Of a stretch of DNA of 64,000 nucleotides, positions 57,091 to 64,000 are shown one piece after another. Where the stretch lies: assembly GCA_035948855.1 (NCBI GenBank), contig DASZIT010000057.1, positions 1 through 64,000 on the forward strand, in the 5' to 3' direction. Every line of letters begins with the position of its first letter. Position 1 is the stretch's first letter. Source of the stretch: DASZIT01 sp035948855. GTDB taxonomy: Bacteria > Actinomycetota > Acidimicrobiia > Acidimicrobiales > RAAP-2. Made by a program: the position numbers and the translations under genes. The notes below the pieces were generated by a model. It was not told the origin of the DNA and did no database searches. It was given only the letters and a program-made list of their open reading frames with translations.

Positions 57091-57753
57091 TCAGGGGCTC
57101 CGTCGGTGGATCTCGTAGGCACACACGTGGGCGCCGCTGAGGATGTGGGCCACCCGAACCACGTTGGCTTCGGGCAGGGCGTCGCTGATGAACCGGATCT
57201 CGCTGGTGCAGGCCTGGCGGAACCCGGAGGCGACGGACAGGATCGCGCAGTTGTGCTCGACGATCCGCCAGCCCCCGTCGTCGGTCTCCTCGACGTCGGC
57301 CAGATATCCGTCCTCGTCGAGGATGCGGGTCAACTCGTGGATCTTCCCGTCCAGACTCAGGTCGCCCAAGCGGATCTGGGCGTCCTGCAGGCGCCGTTGC
57401 CGGCGCAACTCGAACAGCTCGGCGACGTCGTCGCTGTCGGGGCCACCCAGATAGCCGAGGAGTTCATTGGTGAGATCGCCGTAGCGCTTGGGGAAGAATT
57501 CCTCGGCGGCCGGAGCCAGTTCGTAGATATGAGCGGGGCGCCCACGGCCCTCCGGCTCCTGACGGTGGACAACCAGTCCGTCTTGTCGGAGGCGATCGAG
57601 TTGCTGGCGAACCGCGGTGACGGTGATGCCCAGCTCTTCGACCAGATCCCGGGATCGCAGAGCACCGTTGCGTTTGAGGGAGGCCAGAATGGCCCGCCGG
57701 GTCGACGGCATCGAATCCAGCGGCACCTGCTCGCCCGTCGATGCCGGGTTCAT
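57091..57753 (-). CDS. SufR-like iron-sulfur winged-helix regulator
   Basis: A 220-residue regulator. The N-terminal winged helix reads TRRAILASLKRNGALRSRDL, VEELGITVTAVRQQLDRLRQ and a wing with GRGRPAHIYEL. The C-terminus has Cys169-x12-Cys182-x13-Ala196-x14-Cys211. SufR proteins show C-x12-C-x13-C-x14-C, so spacing is exact but the third Cys is Ala. A cluster held by three Cys and another ligand is possible. SufR usually represses iron-sulfur assembly genes; no suf genes are seen here. It is third in an operon with an SDR and a QueA-like gene, with a 4-base overlap. A palindrome at 59586-59607 is a likely site. Confidence 0.75.
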   Translation of the reverse strand: MNPASTGEQVPLDSMPSTRRAILASLKRNGALRSRDLVEELGITVTAVRQQLDRLRQDGLVVHRQEPEGRGRPAHIYELAPAAEEFFPKRYGDLTNELLGYLGGPDSDDVAELFELRRQRRLQDAQIRLGDLSLDGKIHELTRILDEDGYLADVEETDDGGWRIVEHNCAILSVASGFRQACTSEIRFISDALPEANVVRVAHILSGAHVCAYEIHRRSP

Positions 57754-58820
57754 GGCAGCACCAGATGAACATCGCCGAACTCGTGCCAGAGATACCCCTT
57801 GTCGAGCGCCTCGGCGTAGGAGGCTTCGAGGAGCCCCCGGCCGGCGACGGCCTCCAACATGGCCAGATGGGACGCCTCCGGCTCGTGCCACCCGGTCAAC
57901 AGCCCGTCGAGTGCCCGCACCCGGCGGTCGGCGGTGATGACGGTGTCGGTCCATCCCGTGCTCGGATGGACCAGGCCCTGTTGGTCCACCACCGACTCGA
58001 GCGCCCGGACCACCGTGGTGCCCACCGCGATCACCGATCCGCCGTGGCGATGGGTGTGGTTGACGCGGTTGGCCGTCACCGGCGACACCCGGAAGCACTC
58101 GGGATACGGGGGCTCGGAGGCTTCGAGGGAGGCCACCCCGGTATGGAGGACGATCGGGGTGATCCCGACCCCGGCGGCCACCAACCGGGTGATCACCTCG
58201 GGGGTGAAGGGCCGGCCGGCGCTCGGCATCTCTGCCGACCCCGGCTCGGTGACGTAGACGTTCTGGTAGGCCGAGATCGGCCATTCGCCCTGGATGTAGC
58301 CGTACCGGATCGGCCGGCCGTAGCTGGACAGGTAACTGTGGAGCCGGCCGGGAATCTCCACCGACGCCACCCATAACCGGACGCCTTCGGGCTGTTCGGC
58401 GTAGGCGGAGAGGAGGGTGACGGTGCCGCCGCCGGGCAGATCGAGCCGGAGTCCCGCCGGGGCATCGAAATAGGGCTGTCCCGACCGCCGGAGCTCCACC
58501 GTCCAGAGACCGGCCGGCAATTGGGTGGACAGGCGGACCTCGGTCTCCCGGCCACCGGTGTCCCGGCCCACCAGCTCGGCGGCCAGGGTTCCCGAGGTGT
58601 TGATGACCACCAGGTCGCCGTCATGGAGGAAGCGTGGGAGTTCGGAGAAGTGGGTATCGATCAGGCTGCCGTCGTGGCGGCTGGCCACCAGCATCCGCAC
58701 CGCGTCGCGGGTGAGGCCGCGGGCCTCCGGGGGAGATGACGCCTCGAGCTCGGGAGGCAGATCGAACACCGGCAGCCCGCTCAGGGTCCGGCCGGCGGTG
58801 GCCGGACTCGCCGCGGTCAT
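57750..58820 (-). CDS. S-adenosylmethionine:tRNA ribosyltransferase-isomerase-like protein (QueA family)
   Basis: A 356-residue QueA-family protein. Family landmarks are FDLPPELEASSPPEARGLTRD, LPRFLHDGDLVVINTSGTL, RPIRYGYIQGEWPISAYQNVY, GSAEMPSAGRPFT and HTGVASLEASE, then RVNHTHRHGGSVIAVGTTVVRALES. QueA moves the ribosyl part of SAM to preQ1 in tRNA. This is a divergent member: the normal NDTRVIPAR reads NTSGTLAAE, and THGTGRPIR-like parts also differ. Queuosine activity is therefore uncertain. It lies between an SDR gene and a SufR-like regulator with 4-base overlaps at both ends. queC and queD lie 55 kb away in this window. Confidence 0.75.
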   Translation of the reverse strand: MTAASPATAGRTLSGLPVFDLPPELEASSPPEARGLTRDAVRMLVASRHDGSLIDTHFSELPRFLHDGDLVVINTSGTLAAELVGRDTGGRETEVRLSTQLPAGLWTVELRRSGQPYFDAPAGLRLDLPGGGTVTLLSAYAEQPEGVRLWVASVEIPGRLHSYLSSYGRPIRYGYIQGEWPISAYQNVYVTEPGSAEMPSAGRPFTPEVITRLVAAGVGITPIVLHTGVASLEASEPPYPECFRVSPVTANRVNHTHRHGGSVIAVGTTVVRALESVVDQQGLVHPSTGWTDTVITADRRVRALDGLLTGWHEPEASHLAMLEAVAGRGLLEASYAEALDKGYLWHEFGDVHLVLP

Positions 58821-59539
58821 CGGGTCGCCTCGGCTCCGGTGGGGGCGATCTCGGCCAGGCGGTAACGGCCGCTCGGACGGTCGCTGTTCAGGAGGGACAG
58901 CAGATTGGGAACCACCGACTCCGGCGGTGGTCGATCCGAGATGTCCTCGCCGGGGAAGGCTTCCTGCTGCATCTGGGTTCTCATGTCCCCGGGATCGACC
59001 GCCCACACCCGGAGTTCGGGCTCCTCCACCGACAGCACCGCGCTGAGGTGGTCGAGGGCGGCCTTGGACACCCCGTAGCCTCCCCAGCCCTCGTAGGCCT
59101 CCACCGACGCGTCGGAGCTCACGTTCACCACCCGTGGATTCGGCGAGTCGCGAAGGAGTCCGGCCGCCTCCCGGGTCAGCGCGGCCGGGGCGAGCACATT
59201 GGCCTCGAACACTGCCCGCAGTTCGTCCGGGGGGTAGTCGGTGAGGTTCGGTTGGGGGGAGGGGCCCAGCCGGCTGGCGTTGTTGACCAGGAGATCGAGC
59301 CCCCCGAGGCGTTCGGCCTCGTCCACCAACGCCCGCCGGTGTCCGGGATCGGTGATGTCCCCGGCCAGAGCCACCACCGTCGCCCCCGGGGGGCCACCGG
59401 AAATGGCGTCATCCCGGGAGGCGATAAGCGCCGCCTCGCCGCGGGCGTCGATGATGACCGACCACCCATCTTTCGCCAGTGCCGCGGCCAACGCGGCTCC
59501 GAGACCCCTCGACGCTCCGGTCACAATTGCCACGGACAT
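58817..59539 (-). CDS. SDR family NAD(P)-dependent oxidoreductase
   Basis: A 240-residue short-chain dehydrogenase that leads the QueA-like/SufR-like operon. The cofactor loop is VTGASRGLGAALAAAL, NNASRLG follows, the catalytic Ser is in VNVSSDASVEAYEG and the Tyr-Lys pair in YGVSKAALDHLS. The C-terminus (LAEIAPTGAEATR) is shorter than in many SDRs and lacks the DGG end. Its stop overlaps the next ATG by 4 bases. The upstream region contains an A+T-rich palindrome at 59586-59607, 47 bases from the start. Substrate unknown. Confidence 0.82.
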   Translation of the reverse strand: MSVAIVTGASRGLGAALAAALAKDGWSVIIDARGEAALIASRDDAISGGPPGATVVALAGDITDPGHRRALVDEAERLGGLDLLVNNASRLGPSPQPNLTDYPPDELRAVFEANVLAPAALTREAAGLLRDSPNPRVVNVSSDASVEAYEGWGGYGVSKAALDHLSAVLSVEEPELRVWAVDPGDMRTQMQQEAFPGEDISDRPPPESVVPNLLSLLNSDRPSGRYRLAEIAPTGAEATR

Positions 59540-59585
59540 GTCGTGCCTCCCTGGTGGTGCTTCAACGATGGTTCGTCCTCCTATT

Positions 59586-59607
59586 AAAGACAGAATACTC
59601 TATCTTT
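59586..59607. promoter_or_regulatory. 22-bp A+T-rich palindrome in the SDR/EF-G2 divergent promoter region
   Basis: AAAGACAGAAT-ACTCTATCTTT: the two halves pair at 9 of 11 positions. It stands out as an A+T-rich block in GC-rich DNA, 47 bases before the SDR operon and about 130 bases before the EF-G2 gene. The SufR-like regulator encoded at the end of that operon is the most likely binder. Confidence 0.5.
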
Positions 59608-59734
59608 ATTCCTGGTACCCGAATTTCGATGTCGGCCCAGGCCGGTAGGGGCGTCCGATGCCCCGGCCCAAGCAAGGACCGGGAGGCGGCGGTAGATTCG
59701 ATTCCAGTCTTCACCGGCTCGAGACGAGGTGCGC

Positions 59735-61810
59735 ATGCAAGCAGCGGTCCCATCCTCCCGAATCCGCAACGTGGCCCTGTTCGGCCATGACGGTGTAGGC
59801 AAGACGACACTGGCCGAGGCGCTGCTGTTCGCCAACGGAGCCATCGCCCGGCAAGGGCGGGTGGAAGACGGCAACACCGTCTGTGACTTCGAGCCGGAAG
59901 AGTGGAAACACAAGAGCTCCGTCTCCACGGCCATCGCCCCTTTTGTGTTTGGCGACTACAAGGTCAACATCCTGGACACCCCGGGCATCGCCGACTTCGT
60001 GGCCGAGGTCGAGATGGCGCTGTCGGTTGCCGACATGGCGGTGGTGGTGGTGAGCGCGGTCGAAGGCGTACAGGTGCACACCCGGACGGTGTGGAAGCTG
60101 GCCGAGCAGGCCGGCCTGCCCTGCATCGTCTACGTCAACAAACTCGATCGCGAGCGATCAGATTTCGAGCGGACAGTGGAAGAACTCCGTGACGCGTTCG
60201 GCACCGGGGTCGCGCCGCTCGAACTGCCGATCGGTTCGGCGTCCGAGCTCGAGGGCATCGTCGACCTGCTGGCCGACTCGGCCACCGTCTACCTCAACGG
60301 CCAGCCGAAGATCGTGGACATCCCCGAAGACCTGGCCCCCCGGGAGCACCGTGATCACGACCATCTGGTGGAAGAGATCATCGTGGCCGACGACGACCTC
60401 ATGTTGGGCTATCTCGACGGGGCCACCCCATCATTCGAGGAGTTGGAGGCGACCCTGGTCAAGGGGGTGGCCAACCGGTCGGTGTTCCCGGTCATCTGCG
60501 GCTCGGCGACCGCCGGCATCGCCCTCGACCGGCTGGCCGGGCTCATCTGTGAGATGCCGATCTCCCGTTCGACGGTGGCCTATGCCGGTGACCAGAAGAT
60601 CGACATCCCCTCCGACCCGAAGGCCGAGCCTCTGGCCCGGGTGTGCAAGACGATCGTGGATCCGTTCGTGGGGAAGATCTCCGTCCTCCATGTCCTGTCC
60701 GGAACCCTGCGGACGGACATGGTGCTGACCAACACCCGCACCCACTCCGAGGAGCGGCTCCACGGGCTGGAGATGCTCCGGGGCAAGGAGGTCATTCCGG
60801 TGGCCGAGGCCCAGGCCGGCGACGTGGTGGCGGTGCCGAAACTGGCATCGTTACAGGTGGGCGACACCTTGGCGCCGAAGTCGACGCCGGTGGTCGTCGA
60901 TGTCCCTCCCCGCCCCCCGGCCATGCTGTCGATTGCGGTTCGCCCGAGGGCGACCGGGGACGAGGACCGTCTCATGACCGGTCTGCACCGGCTGGCCGAG
61001 GAGGATGCCGCCCTCGAGGTCCACCAGGACGAGGAGACCCACCAAACGGTGCTGGCCGGTATGGGGGAGACCCATCTCCTGGTCACCTGTGAGCGGTTGC
61101 AACGGCGGTTCGGGGTGGAGGTCGACCGGGAGGACGTGCTGGTCCCCTACCGGGAGACGATCACCGGCGTGGCCGAGGCGGAGGGCAAGCACAAGAAGCA
61201 GTCCGGCGGCCACGGGCAGTTCGCCGTCGCCCACCTCCGGGTCGAGCCGCTGGCCCGGGGGGCGGGGTTCGAGTTCGTCGACGCGGTGGTGGGAGGCGCG
61301 ATTCCCCGGCAGTTCATCCCCGCGGTGGAAAAGGGGATTCGTCGCCAACTCCGGCGCGGCGGGGTCTTCGGATTTCCGGTGGTCGACGTGAAGGTGACCT
61401 GTGACGGAGGCAAATTCCATGCCGTCGACTCCAACGAGATGAGCTTCGAATTCGCCGGGTCACTGGCGGTGTCGGCCGCCCTGGCCAGCGCCGGGCCCGT
61501 CCTGCTCGAGCCGATCTCGCGTATCGACGTCTCCGTCCCCATCCGCTATCAGGGCGGTGTGCTCGCCGACCTCAATACCCGCCGGGGTCGGGTGATCGAC
61601 AACCAACCGAGCGACAGCGAGACCCAGCTGATCAGTGCGCTGGTTCCCACCAGCGAGCTGGCCCACTACGTGGTCGAGCTCCGTTCCCTCACCGGCGGCC
61701 AGGGAAGCTTCACCTCGACATTCGAACGGTACGTCGAGGTGCCGGCCCATGCCGCCGAGAAGGTGAGTCGGGACGCGTTGGCCGGGCAAGGGGCGTCGGC
61801 TTCCCACTGA
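59735..61810 (+). CDS. elongation factor G-like GTPase (EF-G2 type)
   Basis: A 691-residue translational-GTPase-like protein. G1 is ALFGHDGVGKTTLAEAL, G3 is NILDTPGIADF, and G4 is VYVNKLDRER. The domain II-V landmarks include QSGGHGQFAVAHLRVEP and FPVVDVKVTCDGG. It is slightly shorter than true EF-G and the switch I region (KHKSSVSTAIAPFVF) is unlike the EF-G consensus, as in actinobacterial EF-G2 proteins. EF-G2 members can bind GTP but may not support translocation; the role is unclear. The ATG at 59735 follows GAGG by 5 bases; the GTG at 59729 is an alternative. It is a single gene. Confidence 0.88.
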   Translation: MQAAVPSSRIRNVALFGHDGVGKTTLAEALLFANGAIARQGRVEDGNTVCDFEPEEWKHKSSVSTAIAPFVFGDYKVNILDTPGIADFVAEVEMALSVADMAVVVVSAVEGVQVHTRTVWKLAEQAGLPCIVYVNKLDRERSDFERTVEELRDAFGTGVAPLELPIGSASELEGIVDLLADSATVYLNGQPKIVDIPEDLAPREHRDHDHLVEEIIVADDDLMLGYLDGATPSFEELEATLVKGVANRSVFPVICGSATAGIALDRLAGLICEMPISRSTVAYAGDQKIDIPSDPKAEPLARVCKTIVDPFVGKISVLHVLSGTLRTDMVLTNTRTHSEERLHGLEMLRGKEVIPVAEAQAGDVVAVPKLASLQVGDTLAPKSTPVVVDVPPRPPAMLSIAVRPRATGDEDRLMTGLHRLAEEDAALEVHQDEETHQTVLAGMGETHLLVTCERLQRRFGVEVDREDVLVPYRETITGVAEAEGKHKKQSGGHGQFAVAHLRVEPLARGAGFEFVDAVVGGAIPRQFIPAVEKGIRRQLRRGGVFGFPVVDVKVTCDGGKFHAVDSNEMSFEFAGSLAVSAALASAGPVLLEPISRIDVSVPIRYQGGVLADLNTRRGRVIDNQPSDSETQLISALVPTSELAHYVVELRSLTGGQGSFTSTFERYVEVPAHAAEKVSRDALAGQGASASH

Positions 61811-61814
61811 CGGA

Positions 61815-62039
61815 GGCGGACCCGCCAGCCGCCGGCGGTGGTGATCGGAGTGCCGTGGAAGCATCCCACGCGGTTGGGTATTCGAGCGTGGCGTCATAGC
61901 GATAGACCGTCTGCGGGTTCCGTCCCAGAGAACCGCGGAGCTACGACCGTGACAGGCGTCGAGGTCGGTGTTGGTCAACAGTTGGCCGGAGGGATCCCAG
62001 AACGGCAACGATTGGGAGCGTGGTGTGTGCCCGTCTCAT
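61815..62039 (-). pseudogene. frameshifted remnant of a YHYH-domain protein gene
   Basis: The 309-base gap after EF-G2 holds no intact gene, but the minus strand carries protein-like pieces in three frames in the right order. They are LPFWDPSGQLLTNTDLDACH and GRSSAVLWDG, then QTVYRYDATLEYP, then RVGCFHGTPITTAGGW. Together they resemble the YHYH domain core (LDxCxGR...W.G...YHYxATxEYPY.VGCFxGTP). At least two frameshifts break it. An ATG at 62039 opens a short frame with a hydrophobic start but does not continue. It is probably a decayed gene of a secreted protein. Confidence 0.5.
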
Positions 62040-62119
62040 CCCCCATCTGTTGACCCGGCGGAAGACGGCAACCCGTAATCCCCGCCGCCGGAGTTAGGTA
62101 GCTACCAACCGTTCCGGCG

Positions 62120-62896
62120 CTACCGCCGGGCGTTCTTCACGAAGTCGTCGGTCCCGTGGCCGACCTCCAGCCGGTCGCCCCCGTGCCAGCTTCCCCGGAG
62201 GTGCCGGCGGACGGCGTCGTCCCCGTCGGCGGTGGCCCGGGCGGCGGCGTGCCACAGATCGGAATGATGGAAGAGGATGTCCCCGCGTTCGGCGTAGACG
62301 GCGATCTCCCCGGGGACCCGCTCGAACCCCAGGGGGATCCCGTCGGTGCCCCCGAGGTGGCTTCCAGGAAGCACCCGGAGGAAGCCATTGGCCGGAGAGG
62401 TGGCATCGATGTGCAGGGTGAAGGCCAGACCCGGCCAGACCGAGAGGTGGGGACCGGACTGGTGGTCGGTGTGCCAGCCGATGCGGGAGTAGGCCGAGCC
62501 GGGTCCGGGCCGGGCATCCTGGTAGACCACGCCGAACTGCTCGTAGTCGAGCAGCCAGGCGTCCGCCCCCAGCACGCCCCTGACCACCTCGACCATCACC
62601 GGGAGCCGCACCGCGGCGGCGGCCCGCGGCGACACCTCGGTGGCGAAGGCGACGTAGTGGGCGAACGGCCGGCCGTCGATGGTGGCGTCCGGCGCGTCGA
62701 GGATGGCGGTGCCGTGTCGCCGGCCGAGGGTACCGTCCACCAGCCGCTGCTGGGCGCCGGTCAGCTCGGCTTGGAGGGCGGCCACCGCCGGCTCGTCGAG
62801 GGCGCCCCGGAGCAGGCCGAAACCGTTGGCGGCGATCGCCTCCACCAGGCGGTCGACGTCCGCGGGGGAGAAGGTGATCTCATCGACCATGGCCAT
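62120..62896 (-). CDS. phytanoyl-CoA dioxygenase (PhyH) family protein
   Basis: A 258-residue Fe(II)/2-oxoglutarate dioxygenase. The metal triad is visible in IGWHTDHQSGPHLSVWPG (His and Asp) and ILFHHSDLWHAAARATADGD (second His). The Arg that holds 2-oxoglutarate is likely in DDAVRRHLRGSWH. ANGFLRVLPGSHLGG is the usual PhyH strand. The family hydroxylates lipids and many small metabolites; the substrate is unknown. Two ATG codons (62896 and 62890) are possible. The gene is divergent from ilvD, with about 50 bases between the starts, so promoters must overlap. Confidence 0.85.
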   Translation of the reverse strand: MAMVDEITFSPADVDRLVEAIAANGFGLLRGALDEPAVAALQAELTGAQQRLVDGTLGRRHGTAILDAPDATIDGRPFAHYVAFATEVSPRAAAAVRLPVMVEVVRGVLGADAWLLDYEQFGVVYQDARPGPGSAYSRIGWHTDHQSGPHLSVWPGLAFTLHIDATSPANGFLRVLPGSHLGGTDGIPLGFERVPGEIAVYAERGDILFHHSDLWHAAARATADGDDAVRRHLRGSWHGGDRLEVGHGTDDFVKNARR

Positions 62897-62947
62897 GGTC
62901 CAAGCGTACGGGACCGGGTCGGTGTGGGACGTCGTACCATGACAGAC

Positions 62948-64000
62948 ATGAGTGAAGACACCCGCACCGACCCGTCGGAGCAGCCGCTGGTCGGGCTCAA
63001 GCCCCGGAGCTTCGAGGTCACCGATGGACCGACCCGGGCGCCGGCCCGGGCCATGCTCCGGGCGGTGGGCATGACCGACGCCGACTGGGACAAGCCACAG
63101 ATCGGGGTGGCGTCGTCCTGGAACGAGGTCACCCCGTGCAACCTGCCGCTGGCCCGGCTGGCCCAGGGGGCCAAGGCCGGGGTGCGGGATGGCGGCGGCT
63201 TCCCGTTCGAATTCATGACCATCGCGGTGTCCGACGGCATCTCCATGGGCCACGAAGGGATGCGGGCCTCGCTGGTCAGCCGCGAGGTCATCGCCGACTC
63301 GGTCGAAGTGATGATGCACGCCGAGCGTTTCGACGGGATGGTGACCCTGGCCGGGTGCGACAAGTCGCTTCCGGGGATGCTGATGGCCGCGGCCCGGCTC
63401 AACCTCCCCAGCGTGTTCCTCTACGGGGGCTCGATCCTTCCCGGCCGGGCCCGCGACCGGGCCCTGGACATCACCTCGGTGTTCGAGGCGGTGGGGGCCC
63501 ATGCCGTCGACGCCCTCTCCGACGAGGAGTTGAGCCTCATCGAGCACAACGCCTGCCCGACGGAGGGGTCCTGCGCGGGGATGTTCACCGCCAACACCAT
63601 GGCGTCGGTGGCCGAGGCGCTGGGCATGTCCCTCCCGGGGAGCTCGTCGGCCCCCGCCGTCGACCGCCGCCGGGATGACGCCGCCTTCGCCTCCGGCCAG
63701 GCCGTCGTCGAGCTCCTCCGGGCCGGCATCCGGCCCCGGCAGGTGATGACCAAGGAAGCCTTCGAGAATGCCATCGCCGTCACCATGGCCCTGGGCGGCT
63801 CGACCAACGCGGTGCTCCACCTGTTGGCCATCGCCAACGAGGCCCGGGTGGAGCTGGCCCTCGACGACTTCAACGCGGTGGCGGCCCGGGTGCCCCACCT
63901 GGCCGACACCAAGCCGCACGGGAAGTACCACATGAGCGATCTCGACCGCATCGGGGGGGTGCCGGTGGTGATGAAGGAGCTCCTCGACGCCGGGCTGCTG
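62948..64000 (+). CDS. ilvD: dihydroxy-acid dehydratase, N-terminal part (runs off the right edge)
   Basis: The first 351 codons of IlvD, which removes water from dihydroxy-acids in valine and isoleucine synthesis. The three iron-sulfur Cys motifs are present: VTPCNLPLARLA, LAGCDKSLPGM and PTEGSCAGMFTANTM. FPFEFMTIAVSDGISMGHEG and MALGGSTNAVLHLLAIA are standard. Family members are about 560-620 residues long, so about 60 percent is inside the window. The ATG at 62948 or an in-frame ATG at 62939 starts it. It is divergent from the PhyH gene. Confidence 0.95.
   Translation, partial: MSEDTRTDPSEQPLVGLKPRSFEVTDGPTRAPARAMLRAVGMTDADWDKPQIGVASSWNEVTPCNLPLARLAQGAKAGVRDGGGFPFEFMTIAVSDGISMGHEGMRASLVSREVIADSVEVMMHAERFDGMVTLAGCDKSLPGMLMAAARLNLPSVFLYGGSILPGRARDRALDITSVFEAVGAHAVDALSDEELSLIEHNACPTEGSCAGMFTANTMASVAEALGMSLPGSSSAPAVDRRRDDAAFASGQAVVELLRAGIRPRQVMTKEAFENAIAVTMALGGSTNAVLHLLAIANEARVELALDDFNAVAARVPHLADTKPHGKYHMSDLDRIGGVPVVMKELLDAGLL

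Noticed and set aside
1..64000. Insertion sequences, integrases, phage genes or attachment sites.
   Set aside because: No transposase, recombinase or terminal repeat was recognised, and gene packing and base composition look uniform apart from small intergenic regions.

Overview
The window comes from a high-GC Gram-positive genome, most likely an actinobacterium of the class Acidimicrobiia or a close relative. The signs are GC content that looks like the mid-60s percent by eye (not computed), frequent GTG starts, many 4-base ATGA/GTGA gene overlaps, an EF-G2-type GTPase, ECF sigma factors, a GAF-ANTAR protein, Ser/Thr/Pro-rich envelope proteins and a GYW-repeat surface protein. I saw no rRNA, tRNA, CRISPR array, transposase or phage gene, so this reads as an ordinary chromosomal segment. 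Both ends cut genes: a NUDIX protein at the left and ilvD at the right.

Layout. 1-6.6 kb: a crotonase-family gene; a coupled operon queD-queC-GT9 glycosyltransferase-propeller-like protein; facing it, a DUF4254 gene with an FAD oxidoreductase; then cysH. 6.7-10.9 kb: three SDR/epimerase-type dehydrogenases, an AhpD-like protein, a rhodanese and a cysteine dioxygenase-like cupin. 11-14.8 kb: DUF2834, a phytoene-desaturase-like oxidoreductase and a TetR regulator with two matching palindromes, then an SRPBCC/ArsR pair whose two operator-like sites are shared with a divergent clpP. 15.5-18.8 kb: DedA and a secreted kelch protein. 19-22.7 kb: redox cassette 1. 22.8-26.9 kb: a lipase-like hydrolase, a collagen-like surface protein and a DGPF-protein/ECF sigma pair. 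27-30.3 kb: DUF1800-DUF1501-secreted protein. 30.3-39.2 kb: one continuous minus-strand block with two-component systems on either side of redox cassette 2. 39.4-46.1 kb: a methyltransferase and an operon built on phosphosulfolactate synthase. 46.2-50.9 kb: YjbR, DUF1697 and KdpDE-like sensors. 51-54 kb: NmrA-like protein, aldo/keto reductase and P450. 54-57 kb: a sigma-GAF-ANTAR fusion, a small conserved protein and a second methyltransferase. 57-59.5 kb: SDR, QueA-like enzyme and SufR-like regulator. 59.7-64 kb: EF-G2, a decayed YHYH gene, PhyH and ilvD.

The most interesting systems are these. First, a five-gene redox cassette is present twice (19.0-22.7 kb plus; 32.5-37.2 kb minus): a small membrane-anchored Ser/Thr/Pro-rich protein, ApbE flavin transferase, a di-haem ferric-reductase-like membrane protein, a NuoF-like NADH/FMN/SLBB protein and a 3-Cys ferredoxin. 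It looks like a route from NADH across the membrane to an outward-facing flavin. Second, an operon joins phosphosulfolactate synthase (ComA) to a membrane acyltransferase/acyl-AMP ligase fusion, a histidine phosphatase, a VOC protein and an exported esterase, which suggests an undescribed sulfolactate-derived conjugate or lipid. Third, an ECF-type sigma factor is fused in frame to GAF-ANTAR, with a strong internal Shine-Dalgarno that could also give a free GAF-ANTAR protein.

Regulatory DNA is unusually readable here: paired TetR-type palindromes, paired ArsR-type inverted repeats, an ECF42-like promoter, an A+T-rich palindrome before the SufR-like operon, and several 11-bp-period repeats typical of OmpR-family response regulators. 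All functional statements are inferences from sequence; no database search was run.
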